Notes: generated by a model from the sequence alone, not told the origin. A stretch of DNA of 64,000 nt from Kitasatospora sp. NBC_00240 (GCF_026342405.1 NZ_JAPEMU010000001.1:4650001-4714000); one strand, 5' to 3'; counted from the stretch's first letter, positions 32,418-41,422 are shown. Numbers and translations are program-made.

Positions 32418-32557
32418 GGCCGCGCCCGGCTCCGAGCGCCGTCCGGTCCGGCCGGCGGCCGCGCCCGCCGGACCGGTGGGCGGCATGCCCCGACACTGCC
32501 CACCGGCTGCGACGCGATGCCCCAACTCCCCTTCCCCGCCAAGTCTGTGAGGCTGCG

Positions 32558-34732
32558 GTGCGCATTCTTCTGGTCGACAACTACGACTCCTTCACCTACA
32601 ACCTGTTCCACTACCTGGCCGAGGCCGGCGCCGAACCGGTGGTCGTCCGCAACGACGAACCCGGCTGGGCCGAGGGGCCGTTAGCGGCCAGGCTGGCCGG
32701 ATTCGACGGTGTGGTGCTGTCCCCCGGGCCCGGTACGCCGGCCCGCGCGGCCGACTTCGGCATCTGCCGCCGGCTCGTCCGGGAGTGCGAACTGCCGATC
32801 CTGGGAATCTGCCTCGGACACCAGGGAATCGGCTGGGAGTTCGGCGCCACCGTCGGCCGGGCCCCGGAGCCGCGGCACGGCCGGACCTCCGCCGTCCGGC
32901 ACGACGGCACCGGCCTCTTCGCCGGCCTGCCGTCCCCGCTGGAGGTGGTGCGCTACCACTCGCTCGCCGTCACCGACCTCCCCGAGGAGATCGAGGCCAC
33001 CGCGTGGAGCACGGACGGTGTGCTGATGGGCCTGCGCCACCGCGACCGCCCGCTCTGGGGCGTGCAGTTCCACCCCGAGTCGGTCTCCACCAGCCACGGC
33101 CACCAGTTGCTGGCGAACTTCCTCCGGCTGGCGGCCGAGCACCGCCCGCCCCGGCCGGCGGGCGGCCCGGCCCCGGCTCCCGCCGCCGGCACCGCCGGCG
33201 GGAATACCGCGGGTGTGGCGGCGGCACCGTCCGGGCCCGTCCGCCGCCTGCGGGTGTTGGCCGAGGCCCTGCCGACCCGCTGGGAGGACGAGCTGGTCTT
33301 CGACCACCTGTTCCGCGGCGGCAACCACGCGTTCTGGCTCGACAGCAGTGCCCGGGACACCGCCCGCGGCCGCTTCTCGATCCTCGGCGACGCCTGCGGC
33401 CCGCTCGCCCGGGTGGCCAGGGCCGACGCCTGGAGGGACACCGTCACCGTCGAACAGGGTGGCCTCGCCACCACCACGGCCGGCGAGTTCCTGCCCTGGC
33501 TCGACCAGGACCTGCGCTCCTGCCGGACCGAACTTCCGGAACTCCCCTTCGACTTCGCGCTCGGCTGGGTCGGCTACCTCGGCTACGAGCTGAAGTCGCA
33601 GACCGGCGGTGACCGGGTGCACCGCGCCGAGGAGGACGACGCCGTCCTGGTCTTCGCCGACCGGGCCGTCGTCCTCGACCACGCGACCGGGACCAGCCAC
33701 CTGCTCGCCCTGGTCGAGGACGGCGACGGCGGCGCCTCCGAGGCGGCGGCCCGGCAGTGGCTGGCGGACGCCGCCAGGCAGCTGGACACCCTGGCCGGCC
33801 GCACCGCCGAGGACCCGCCGGTCGGCCGCGAGCCGCAGCTCGACGGGCTGCGGCTGCGGCACGACCGGGAGACGTACCTGGACCTGATCGGCGCCTGCCA
33901 GCAGGAGATCGCCGCCGGCGAGACGTACGAGGTCTGCCTCACCAACCAGCTGACCGCGAGCGGGACCTTCGACACCTGGCAGGCCTACCGCCGGCTCCGC
34001 CGGGCCAGCCCCGCGCCGTTCGCCGCCCTGCTCCAGTTCGGCCGGACGACCGTGCTCAGCACCTCGCCCGAGCGGTTCCTGCGGATCGACCGGGACGGCG
34101 TCGCCGAGTCCCGTCCGATCAAGGGGACCAGGCCGCGCGGCGCGACGCCGGCCGAGGACGAGGCGCTGCGCCTGGAGCTCGCCGCCAGCGAGAAGGACCG
34201 CTCGGAGAACCTGATGATCGTCGACCTGGTCCGCAACGACCTGGGCCGCTGCGCCGAGGTCGGTTCGGTGGAGGCCCAGGAGATCTTCCAGGTGGAGACC
34301 TTCGCCCGGGCCCACCAGCTGGTCAGCACCGTGCGCGCAAAGCTGCGCGGCGACGCCAGCGCCGTCGACTGCGTACGGGCGGCGTTCCCCGGCGGCTCGA
34401 TGACCGGCGCCCCCAAACGGCGGACGATGCAGCTGATCGACCGGCTGGAGGCCGGCCCCCGCGGTGTCTACTCCGGCGCGGTCGGCTACTTCTCGCTCTC
34501 CGGCGCGGCCGACCTGAGCATCGTGATCCGCACCCTGGTGGCCGGTCCGGAGCAGGGCCGGGTGCGGTACGGCGTCGGCGGGGCGGTGGTGGCCCTCTCG
34601 GACCCCGAGGAGGAGTTCGAGGAGACCGCGGTCAAGGCGGCCCCCCTGTTGGGACTCTGCGCCGACGGGTTCCCCGGACGCGTACCGGCCCGGCCCGCCC
34701 TCGCCGCCCGGCCCGCCGGGCCCGTCCGTTAG
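32558..34732 (+). CDS. pabAB: Fused aminodeoxychorismate synthase (PabA-PabB)
   Basis: A 724-residue fusion converting chorismate and glutamine to 4-amino-4-deoxychorismate. The amidotransferase half (1-200) starts ILLVDNYDSFTYN and has the triad Cys85 in GICLGHQGIG, His172 and Glu174 in FHPES. After a Pro/Ala linker, the PabB half ends with PERFLR, RPIKGTRPRG (Lys522; PIKGT marks aminodeoxychorismate synthase, PIAGT anthranilate synthase), SENLMIVDLVRNDLGR and GGSMTGAPK. GTG start, RBS GAGG. Fused PabAB is typical of secondary-metabolite clusters using PABA or an aminochorismate-derived unit (chloramphenicol, candicidin). No PabC lyase is seen in the window. Confidence 0.93.
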   Translation: MRILLVDNYDSFTYNLFHYLAEAGAEPVVVRNDEPGWAEGPLAARLAGFDGVVLSPGPGTPARAADFGICRRLVRECELPILGICLGHQGIGWEFGATVGRAPEPRHGRTSAVRHDGTGLFAGLPSPLEVVRYHSLAVTDLPEEIEATAWSTDGVLMGLRHRDRPLWGVQFHPESVSTSHGHQLLANFLRLAAEHRPPRPAGGPAPAPAAGTAGGNTAGVAAAPSGPVRRLRVLAEALPTRWEDELVFDHLFRGGNHAFWLDSSARDTARGRFSILGDACGPLARVARADAWRDTVTVEQGGLATTTAGEFLPWLDQDLRSCRTELPELPFDFALGWVGYLGYELKSQTGGDRVHRAEEDDAVLVFADRAVVLDHATGTSHLLALVEDGDGGASEAAARQWLADAARQLDTLAGRTAEDPPVGREPQLDGLRLRHDRETYLDLIGACQQEIAAGETYEVCLTNQLTASGTFDTWQAYRRLRRASPAPFAALLQFGRTTVLSTSPERFLRIDRDGVAESRPIKGTRPRGATPAEDEALRLELAASEKDRSENLMIVDLVRNDLGRCAEVGSVEAQEIFQVETFARAHQLVSTVRAKLRGDASAVDCVRAAFPGGSMTGAPKRRTMQLIDRLEAGPRGVYSGAVGYFSLSGAADLSIVIRTLVAGPEQGRVRYGVGGAVVALSDPEEEFEETAVKAAPLLGLCADGFPGRVPARPALAARPAGPVR

Positions 34733-34878
34733 AACGGCGCACCGGCCGCGGACCTGGCCGATCCGGGCCTGCCCGAGTCCGGCCCGGCCGGCCCCGGCGG
34801 ACGGCAGCAGCAGGTCGGCCGCGGGGCCGGGGACCGTCCGGGCCACCGGGACGGCCCCGGCCCCCGCGCCCACCGGCC

Positions 34879-36045
34879 TCACCCCTGCGCGGGCCGCAGC
34901 CCGGCGGTGGTCGCCGCCAGCAGCCGCGACCAGGCCCGGGCGAAGTCCGCGGGGTACCTGGTGCCCAGCTCGTCGGTCACCTCGGCCAGCGGCACCCCGG
35001 CCGCCACCAGGCCCTCCAGGTCGCGCTGGGCGCTGACGAACCGGCCGGACAGCATGTCCCCGAAGAGCGGCACCTCCTCCTCCAGCCCCGCCAGCAGCTC
35101 CGCCGGGAGGACGTGCACGACGCCCTCCGCCAGCAGCGCGCCGAGGTAGCGGCCGCCCGAGCCGGCGCCGGCCTGCGGCTCCGGCGGGGTGCCGCAGGCC
35201 AGCCAGGCGAGCCGGTGCGGGCGGGCGCCGGCGGCCGCCAGCGAACGCCAGCGGGCGCGGTCCAGGTGCTCCTCCCGCAGCCGGTAGACCACCCTGGCCA
35301 GGGCCGGGCCGATCCGGCCGCGCAGCGCGGCGGAGGTGGCGCCGGGCAGTTCGGCCAGCCGGGCGTCGACCTCGGCGTCCACCTTCCGGACGGCGAAGGA
35401 GGTCAGCGCGGCGATCCGGTCCAGCCGCCGGCCGGCCGCCCGGGCCCGCTCCAGCCCCTCGTCGAAGGCGTCCAGCACCCGGCGGTAGCTCTCGACGGTG
35501 AGCAGCGGTGCGACGTCCACCCCGATCCCGTCGGCCAGGCAGCCGACGATGGCGGCCAGGCCGGCCTCCGTCGCCGGGATCCGCACCAGCAGATTCGGCC
35601 GGTCCACCAGCCACCACAGGGTGCGCGCCTCGGCCAGCAGCGCCGCCGGGTCGGCCGGGGACCACACCGGCAGGTCGACCGAGACGTACCCGTCCTGGCC
35701 GCCGCTCTCCTCGTACACCCGGCCGAGCAGGTCGCAGGCCTCCCGGGCGCGGTGCGCGGACAACCGCCGGACGGCGCCCTGCGGGCTGACCTCAAGACTC
35801 GCCAGATCCCGCAGGAGCGCCCGCTGGGAGGGGGAGTCCACACTGTCCGCCAGTGCCTCGGGCCCGAGCACCAGGCCGGTGACCCAGCCCCCGGCGACCA
35901 GCTCCTCGGCGGTCCGGGGGGCCGGCGCCCGGCCGGTACCGCCCGGGGCGGCGCCGTCCGGCCGCGCGGCCGCCGGCCGGACCGACCCGTCCAGCCAGAC
36001 GGAGGCCCCCTCGGCGGCCAGCTGCTTCCAGGTGGCACCCCTCAT
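34879..36045 (-). CDS. Transaldolase-like protein, catalytic residues replaced
   Basis: A 388-residue protein collinear with actinobacterial transaldolases: WKQLAAEGASVWLDG, REACDLLGRVYEESGGQDGYVSVD, IPATEAGLAAI, LLTVESYRRVLDAFDEGLE, RKVDAEVDARL and GVVHVLPAELL. However the sugar-phosphate motif GVTTNPTIF reads GLVLGPEAL, the Schiff-base Lys in IKIPAT is Arg (LVRIPATEAG), and other conserved polar residues are altered. It is therefore probably not an active transaldolase. The ATG at 36045 has GGGGAG seven bases upstream; a GTG at 36078 is weaker. Divergent from the response regulator. Confidence 0.8.
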   Translation of the reverse strand: MRGATWKQLAAEGASVWLDGSVRPAAARPDGAAPGGTGRAPAPRTAEELVAGGWVTGLVLGPEALADSVDSPSQRALLRDLASLEVSPQGAVRRLSAHRAREACDLLGRVYEESGGQDGYVSVDLPVWSPADPAALLAEARTLWWLVDRPNLLVRIPATEAGLAAIVGCLADGIGVDVAPLLTVESYRRVLDAFDEGLERARAAGRRLDRIAALTSFAVRKVDAEVDARLAELPGATSAALRGRIGPALARVVYRLREEHLDRARWRSLAAAGARPHRLAWLACGTPPEPQAGAGSGGRYLGALLAEGVVHVLPAELLAGLEEEVPLFGDMLSGRFVSAQRDLEGLVAAGVPLAEVTDELGTRYPADFARAWSRLLAATTAGLRPAQG

Positions 36046-36410
36046 CCCGGCTCTCCCCTGCTGCGTGTCGGTGGTCACCCGCCGAACGTACCTGACGGAT
36101 TCTCAATATCGTTACGCGGCACGCGAGATGCCTAAGGCCTCACCGTCTGCGGCGAATCGCCGGGCGCGCACCGGGTGCGCGGCCCGGGCAGCCGTGCCGA
36201 CACGGACAGTCTGCGCGGGCCCCGAGGCGGGCGCAATGATCGTCCTCGTACTTTGTCACCTCCCGGATCGCCGCTGGCCTGGCTGCTCTCCCGCACTTGC
36301 GAAACAAGCCCGGCCCGCGTTGACCGGCCGCTCGCCCGGTCCTGACAATCGGCATGTCATCAGGGGGGATCGGGTCGTACCACCGGTCACGGGGAAGGAT
36401 GGTGAGAGGC
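36046..36410. other. 365-bp divergent intergenic region
   Basis: Separates the transaldolase-like gene from the response regulator. The left part (36080-36130) is relatively AT-rich with TCAATATCGTTAC, a likely promoter area for the minus gene. The right part holds the promoter described separately. Confidence 0.5.
36320..36349 (+). promoter_or_regulatory. Promoter of the response regulator gene
   Basis: TTGACC at 36320 and GACAAT at 36344, spacer 18 bases, giving a leader of about 55 bases before the ATG at 36411. Confidence 0.5.
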
Positions 36411-37157
36411 ATGGAGGAGAACGGGGGCACGTCGGTGCCTTGGAACCGGCAGGAATGGACGGCGCGCCCACGGGCTCTCGTCGTCGACCACTGGCCGCTG
36501 GCGCGCACCGCGCTCTCGGCGCTGCTGCGGGATTCGGGCGCGGTCGGCACGGTGACCACGGCGAAGAGCGCCGAGGCCGCCTGGCTGGACCACCGCGACA
36601 CCCGCGCCGACATCGTGATCACCGACTGCGACCTGCGCAAGCCGCGGGACGGCCTGCGGCTCGGCCGCCACCTCAAGGACTCCCGGCGGCCGCCGCTGGT
36701 GCTCGTCTACTCCGAGCACAACGACCCGGACATCGTCTTCGAATGCCTGGAGGGCGCGGCTGACAGCTTCGTCCACCGCTCCGTCGAACCGGAGACGCTG
36801 GTCGAGGCGGTGCGCCGGCTCGCGGCCGGCCGGCCGACCTGGATCACCTCCGACCAGAGCGCCCTGGACGGCCTCGGCCCCTCCACCCAGCCGGCCTGGC
36901 CGGCCGGGGACGCGCAACCGGGCCGGGACATGCTGACGGAGTGCATGACCGTCCGCGAGCGCGAGGTGCTGGAGCTCCTGCTCCGCCGCTACTCCAACGA
37001 CGAGATCGCCACCCACCTGCACCTGGCCCGGCAGACCGTGAAGAACTACGTGAGCACCGTCATGCAGAAGCTGGAGGTCTCCTCCCGGCGCGAGCTGCAC
37101 GGCTGGGCCCGCCGGACCGACCCGTGGCCGCGGATGAGCCAGGTCGGTGCGCGCTGA
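36411..37157 (+). CDS. NarL/LuxR-type response regulator
   Basis: A 248-residue regulator. Residues 20-140 resemble a receiver domain (RALVVDHWPLARTALSALLR, phosphoacceptor-like Asp in DIVITDCDLRKP), but the acidic pair at the first strand is VVDH and the conserved switch Lys is His in SFVHRS, so phosphorylation may be lost. The C-terminal HTH has MTVREREVLELLLRR, NDEIATHLHLARQTVKNYVS. No histidine kinase is nearby, so this is an orphan, like many cluster-situated atypical response regulators. Start chosen at MEENGG; an in-frame ATG at 36399 is possible. Confidence 0.85.
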   Translation: MEENGGTSVPWNRQEWTARPRALVVDHWPLARTALSALLRDSGAVGTVTTAKSAEAAWLDHRDTRADIVITDCDLRKPRDGLRLGRHLKDSRRPPLVLVYSEHNDPDIVFECLEGAADSFVHRSVEPETLVEAVRRLAAGRPTWITSDQSALDGLGPSTQPAWPAGDAQPGRDMLTECMTVREREVLELLLRRYSNDEIATHLHLARQTVKNYVSTVMQKLEVSSRRELHGWARRTDPWPRMSQVGAR

Positions 37158-37170
37158 ACCGCGCCGCACG

Positions 37171-37204
37171 GACGGGCCCGGTCCAGGTGGACCGGGCCCG
37201 TCCT
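37171..37204. terminator. Hairpin terminator between response regulator and TetR genes
   Basis: Perfect 15-bp stem GGACGGGCCCGGTCC around an AGGT loop, between two convergent genes. Probably bidirectional. Confidence 0.8.
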
Positions 37205-37244
37205 CGTCGTTCGGGCCGTCCGGCCGGCCGTTCAGGAGGCCGCC

Positions 37245-37919
37245 TCAGGCCGCCACCCAGGCCCGGCTCGCGGTGAGGAAGGCCTGGCTCGGCCGCAGGC
37301 CCCAGGAGAGCAGGGTGGTGAGCCGGGCGTGGGTGGCGCCGGCGTCCACGGCCAGGCCGAAGCCCCCGGTGGTCTCCAGCGCGGCGAACCCGTGGGCCAC
37401 CGCCCGCAGGCAGCGGGCGGCGTGCAGCAGCTCCTCGCCGGCCAGCCCGTGCCCGGCCAGGGCGGCGGCGAACACGTCCGGCTCGCCGTCCGGTCGGCCG
37501 GCGCACGGCCCGGCGGCGACCGGCCCGGCCTGGCCCGCCACGCCGTCCGTGACCGCCTCGCCGTCCGTGACCGCCTCGGCCGCGGTGAGCACCGCGTAGC
37601 GGTGCGGGTGCCCCAGGGCGTACGCCCGGTACGCCCCGAGCAGGGCCCGGATCGCGTCGTCGCCGCTGAGCTCCGCCACCGACCGGCGCAGGGCCGTGGT
37701 GAGTTCGGCCCGGACCTGCACCCGGACCAGGGCCCGCAGGTCGGGCAGGCCGCCGGGGACGTGCTTGTAGAGTGAGGGGACGGCCACCCCCGCCTGCCCG
37801 GCCACCGCGGTGAGGGTGAGGGCGGCCGGCCCGCCGCGGTCGAGGACGAGCAGCGCCGTCCCCACCACGCGGGCGGGCGTCAGTACGGCCCGCCCGCCCG
37901 GCGCCGCCCGCCCGGTCAC
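37245..37919 (-). CDS. TetR family regulator with WHG domain
   Basis: A 224-residue TetR-type protein: HTH with GPAALTLTAVAGQAGVAVPS followed by LYKHV, and a C-terminal TetR_C/WHG-like domain containing RALLGAYRAYALGHPHRYAVL and RAVAHGFAALETTGGF. Includes an exact repeat AVTDGEAVTDG. GTG start overlaps the ferredoxin stop (GTGA), so it is the last gene of the korA-korB-fdxA operon and may control it or the cluster. Confidence 0.85.
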   Translation of the reverse strand: MTGRAAPGGRAVLTPARVVGTALLVLDRGGPAALTLTAVAGQAGVAVPSLYKHVPGGLPDLRALVRVQVRAELTTALRRSVAELSGDDAIRALLGAYRAYALGHPHRYAVLTAAEAVTDGEAVTDGVAGQAGPVAAGPCAGRPDGEPDVFAAALAGHGLAGEELLHAARCLRAVAHGFAALETTGGFGLAVDAGATHARLTTLLSWGLRPSQAFLTASRAWVAA

Positions 37920-38254
37920 CGCGTGCCCCCGGCCACCGGTTCACCCACCGGCAGGGCGGCCACCAGCGGGTGGTCGGCCGCCAGCACCGGGAGCCCGGAG
38001 GCCCCGCCGGGCGAGCCCAGCGGGATGAAGACCTCCGCGTTGGCCCGGGCGAAGTCGCTCCACCGGTCAGGCAGTTCGGATTCGAAGTAGATCGCCTCGA
38101 CCGGGCAGACCGGTTCGCAGGCGCCGCAGTCCACGCACTCGTCGGGGTGGATGTACTGGGAGCGCGGGCCCTCGTAGATGCAGTCCACCGGACACTCGTC
38201 CAGACAGGCCTTGTCCTTGACGTCGACGCAGCCTCCGGCGATGACGTAGGTCAT
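37916..38254 (-). CDS. fdxA: 7Fe ferredoxin FdxA
   Basis: A 112-residue ferredoxin carrying [3Fe-4S] and [4Fe-4S] clusters. Cysteines at 9, 17, 21, 25 and 40, 43, 46, 50 in CVDVKDKACLDECPVDC and CVDCGACEPVC match FdxA. The C-terminal 30 residues are an extra Pro/Gly/Ala tail. Its start overlaps the korB stop, so it is the natural electron acceptor of the KorAB enzyme, and could pass electrons to the P450 at 43487. Confidence 0.95.
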   Translation of the reverse strand: MTYVIAGGCVDVKDKACLDECPVDCIYEGPRSQYIHPDECVDCGACEPVCPVEAIYFESELPDRWSDFARANAEVFIPLGSPGGASGLPVLAADHPLVAALPVGEPVAGGTR

Positions 38255-39360
38255 GAGTCACTCCGTTCGGTGATGGGCCGGTCGGCCATCGTCCAGGTGT
38301 CGGTGCCGGCGAGGAGGGTGGCGAGGTCGCCGGGCCCCTGCCGGGCGGTGGCGGTGGCCAGCTGCTCGGCCATCAGCACGTCGTAGACCGGCCGCCCGAC
38401 GCTGCGCAGCACCCCGATGGGGGTGTGGTGGAGGGTGTCGGCGTCGGCGATGCGGGAGAGGGCGAAGGCGGTGGAGGGGCCCGGTGCGTGGGCGTCGTGG
38501 ACCAGGACGGCGTTCTCGTTGTCGGGTGTCACCGGTGCGACGTGGAGTTCGCCGGTGGCGGGGTCGCGGAAGACGCCCTGGGCGCCGTCGGTGCCGAAGC
38601 GCACCGGGCGGCCGTGCTCCAGCCGGATCAACGCCTCGTCGCGGGTCCCCGGCTCCTTGAGGACTTCGAAGGCGCCGTCGTTGAAGATGTTGCAGTTCTG
38701 GTAGATCTCCACCAGGGCGGTGCCCTCGTGCTCGGCCGCCGCCCGCAGCACCGAGGTGAGGTGCTGGCGGTCGGAGTCGATGGTGCGGGCCACGAAGGTC
38801 GCCTCCGCGCCGATCGCCAGCGAGAGCGGGTTGAACGGCGCGTCCAGCGAGCCCATCGGCGTCGACTTGGTGATCTTCCCGACCTCGCTGGTCGGCGAGT
38901 ACTGACCCTTCGTCAGCCCGTAGATCCGGTTGTTGAACAGCAGGATCTTCAGGTTCACGTTCCGCCGCAGCGCGTGGATCAGATGGTTGCCGCCGATCGA
39001 CAACGCGTCACCGTCACCCGTCACCACCCACACCGACAGGTCCTGCCGCGACGTCGCCAACCCCGTGGCGATCGCCGGCGCCCGCCCGTGGATCGAATGC
39101 ATCCCGTAGGTGTTCATGTAGTACGGGAACCGCGACGAACACCCGATGCCGGAAACGAACACCGTGTTCTCCCGCCGGATCCCCAACTCCGGCATGAACC
39201 CCTGCACCGCCGCCAGGATCGCGTAGTCCCCGCACCCCGGACACCACCGCACCTCCTGATCCGTCTTGAAATCCCGCGCACTCTGCGGCCCTTCGGCCCG
39301 CGGCACCAGACTCAGCGACCGCAACCCCTCGGGCAGACCGCCGGACAGACCCTCAGTCAT
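38251..39360 (-). CDS. korB: 2-oxoacid:ferredoxin oxidoreductase, beta subunit
   Basis: A 369-residue subunit binding thiamine diphosphate: CPGCGDYAILAAVQ, GIGCSSRFPYYMNTYGMHSIHGRA, and GDGDALSIGGNHLIHALRRN with the Mg/TPP-binding GDG...N. With KorA it oxidatively decarboxylates 2-oxoglutarate (or a related 2-oxoacid) to acyl-CoA and reduced ferredoxin. The ATG at 39360 lies inside the end of korA (8-base overlap), and fdxA overlaps its stop. Its upstream half shares the odd codon usage of korA. Confidence 0.93.
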   Translation of the reverse strand: MTEGLSGGLPEGLRSLSLVPRAEGPQSARDFKTDQEVRWCPGCGDYAILAAVQGFMPELGIRRENTVFVSGIGCSSRFPYYMNTYGMHSIHGRAPAIATGLATSRQDLSVWVVTGDGDALSIGGNHLIHALRRNVNLKILLFNNRIYGLTKGQYSPTSEVGKITKSTPMGSLDAPFNPLSLAIGAEATFVARTIDSDRQHLTSVLRAAAEHEGTALVEIYQNCNIFNDGAFEVLKEPGTRDEALIRLEHGRPVRFGTDGAQGVFRDPATGELHVAPVTPDNENAVLVHDAHAPGPSTAFALSRIADADTLHHTPIGVLRSVGRPVYDVLMAEQLATATARQGPGDLATLLAGTDTWTMADRPITERSDS

Positions 39361-41260
39361 CGCTCTCATCCCCGTCCAGCGTCCCGATCGCCGCGAACAG
39401 CATGTCCGCCAACTGTGCCGCCTTGAAGGGCATCCCGTTGACCTGCGTGAAGGGCTGCGCGTCGACGAGGTACCTGGCCCGCAGCAGCATGGCGAGTTGC
39501 CCCAGGTTCATCTCCGGCACGATCACCCGGTCGTAGCCCTCGAGGACCGCCCCGAGGTTGGCGGGGAAGGGGTTCAGGTTGCGCAGGTGCGCCTGCGCGA
39601 CCCGGCCACCCTCCGCCCGCACCCGCCGCACCGCCGCCGCGATCGGCCCGAACGTCGAACCCCACCCCAGCACCAGGACCCGGGCCACGCCGTCCGGATC
39701 GTCCACCACCAACGGCGGCACCTCGATCCCGTCGACCTTCGCCTGACGGGTGCGCACCATCAGATCGTGATTCGCCGGATCGTAGGAGATGCTGCCCGTC
39801 CCGTCCTGCTTCTCGATCCCGCCGATCCGGTGCTCCAACCCCGCCGTCCCCGGCACCGCCCACGGCCGCGCCAACGTCAACGGATCCCGCTTGTACGGCC
39901 AGAACACCCGCGACCCGTCCTCCAACTCATGGTTGGGCCCCGACGCGAAGTCCGGATCGATCCCCGGCAACTCCCCGACCTCCGGGATCCGCCACGGCTC
40001 CGACCCGTTCGCCAGATACCCGTCCGACAGCAGGAACACCGGCGTCCGGTACCGCACCGCGATCCGCGCCGCCTCCAGGGCCGCGTCGAAACACTCCGCC
40101 GGCGTCGCCGGCGCCACCACCGGCACCGGCGCCTCACCGTTACGCCCGAACATCGCCTGCAACAGATCCGCCTGCTCCGTCTTCGTCGGCAACCCCGTCG
40201 AGGGACCACCACGCTGGATGTCCACCACCAGCAACGGCAGCTCCAACGACACCGCCAACCCGATCGCCTCCGACTTCAACGCCACCCCGGGACCCGACGT
40301 CGTCGTCACCCCCAACGCACCACCGAACGCCGCCCCCAGCGCCGCCCCCACCCCCGCGATCTCGTCCTCCGCCTGAAAAGTCCGCACACCGAAATTCTTG
40401 TGCCGCGACAACTCGTGCAAAATGTCCGACGCCGGCGTGATCGGGTACGACCCCAGGAACAACGGCAACCCCGACCGCACCCCCGCCGCGATCAACCCGT
40501 ACGACAACGCCAGATTCCCCGAAATGTTCCGGTACCGCCCCGCCGGCAACGCCGCCGGCGCGATCTCGTACGAAACCGCGAAATCCTCCGTCGTCTCCCC
40601 GAAATTCCACCCCGCCCGGAACGCCCGGACATTCGCCTCCGCGATCAACGGCTTCTTCGCGAACTTCGACCGCAGAAAAGCCTCCGTCCCCGCCGTCGGC
40701 CGGTGATACATCCACGACAACAGACCCAGCGCGAACATGTTCTTCGCCCGCTCCGCGTCCTTCCGCGCCAGCCCGCTGTCCCTCAACGCCTCCAACGTCA
40801 ACGTCGTCAACGGCACCCGATGCAGGTGATACGCCTCCAACGACCCGTCCCCCAACGGATCCACCGCCCACCCCACCTTCGCCAACGCCCGCTTCGTGAA
40901 CTCGTCCGTGTTCACAATGATCTCCGCACCCCGCGGCAGATCCCCCACATTCGCCTTCAACGCCGCCGGATTCATCGCCACCAACACATTCGGCGCGTCC
41001 CCCGGCGTCAAAATGTCATGATCCGCGAAATGCAACTGAAAACTCGACACACCCGGCAACGTCCCCGCAGGCGCCCGGATCTCCGCCGGAAAATTCGGCA
41101 ACGTCGACAGATCGTTACCGAACGACGCCGTCTCCGACGTGAACCGGTCCCCCGTCAGCTGCATCCCGTCACCCGAGTCACCCGCGAAGCGGATGACCAC
41201 CCGGTCCAGCTGCTTGACCGCCTTCGCGGGCGCAACGGCCCGTACCGCCTCTGTACTCAT
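39353..41260 (-). CDS. korA: 2-oxoacid:ferredoxin oxidoreductase, alpha (fused gamma-alpha) subunit
   Basis: A 635-residue subunit. Residues 20-200 are the gamma domain (VVIRFAGDSGDGMQLTGDRF, PPAEIR-type FPAEIRAPAG), 210-630 the alpha domain (SYPITPASDILHELSRHKNF, EDEIAGVGAALGAAFGG, SGPGVALKSEAIGLA). Pairs with KorB. Codon use is unlike its neighbours: on the minus strand third positions are G- and T-rich (TTG, TCG, GGG, AAT, ATT) with C avoided, where the rest of the window favours C. This could reflect a different origin or high-expression selection. Streptomycetes usually carry korAB near nuo genes, so this may be a second, cluster-associated copy. Confidence 0.94.
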   Translation of the reverse strand: MSTEAVRAVAPAKAVKQLDRVVIRFAGDSGDGMQLTGDRFTSETASFGNDLSTLPNFPAEIRAPAGTLPGVSSFQLHFADHDILTPGDAPNVLVAMNPAALKANVGDLPRGAEIIVNTDEFTKRALAKVGWAVDPLGDGSLEAYHLHRVPLTTLTLEALRDSGLARKDAERAKNMFALGLLSWMYHRPTAGTEAFLRSKFAKKPLIAEANVRAFRAGWNFGETTEDFAVSYEIAPAALPAGRYRNISGNLALSYGLIAAGVRSGLPLFLGSYPITPASDILHELSRHKNFGVRTFQAEDEIAGVGAALGAAFGGALGVTTTSGPGVALKSEAIGLAVSLELPLLVVDIQRGGPSTGLPTKTEQADLLQAMFGRNGEAPVPVVAPATPAECFDAALEAARIAVRYRTPVFLLSDGYLANGSEPWRIPEVGELPGIDPDFASGPNHELEDGSRVFWPYKRDPLTLARPWAVPGTAGLEHRIGGIEKQDGTGSISYDPANHDLMVRTRQAKVDGIEVPPLVVDDPDGVARVLVLGWGSTFGPIAAAVRRVRAEGGRVAQAHLRNLNPFPANLGAVLEGYDRVIVPEMNLGQLAMLLRARYLVDAQPFTQVNGMPFKAAQLADMLFAAIGTLDGDESDD

Positions 41261-41383
41261 GCTCGAAGACCCGCTCTCCGCTCGGCACTTCCGGTCGTCA
41301 CGTCCCGGTCGCGTGCTTCCTCCGACATGGGGACGGAGCAAACAGCCGCCCCCCTGTCGGGCACTTGTGCGGCACTGAGCGCG

Positions 41384-41422
41384 CACTAAAGCCCGTCGCC
41401 GGAGCCCCCGGTCCTTTAGGGG
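41384..41422. promoter_or_regulatory. Paired CTAAAG / CTTTAG motif in the korA-hydrolase divergent region
   Basis: CACTAAAGCC at 41384 and CCTTTAGGGG at 41413 form an inverted pair with centres about 29 bases apart. They sit between divergent korA and hydrolase genes, so one site could serve both. Similar half sites occur upstream of other cluster operons. Confidence 0.45.

Noticed and set aside
32558..34732. Anthranilate synthase.
   Set aside because: The motif is PIKGT, characteristic of aminodeoxychorismate synthase, not PIAGT.
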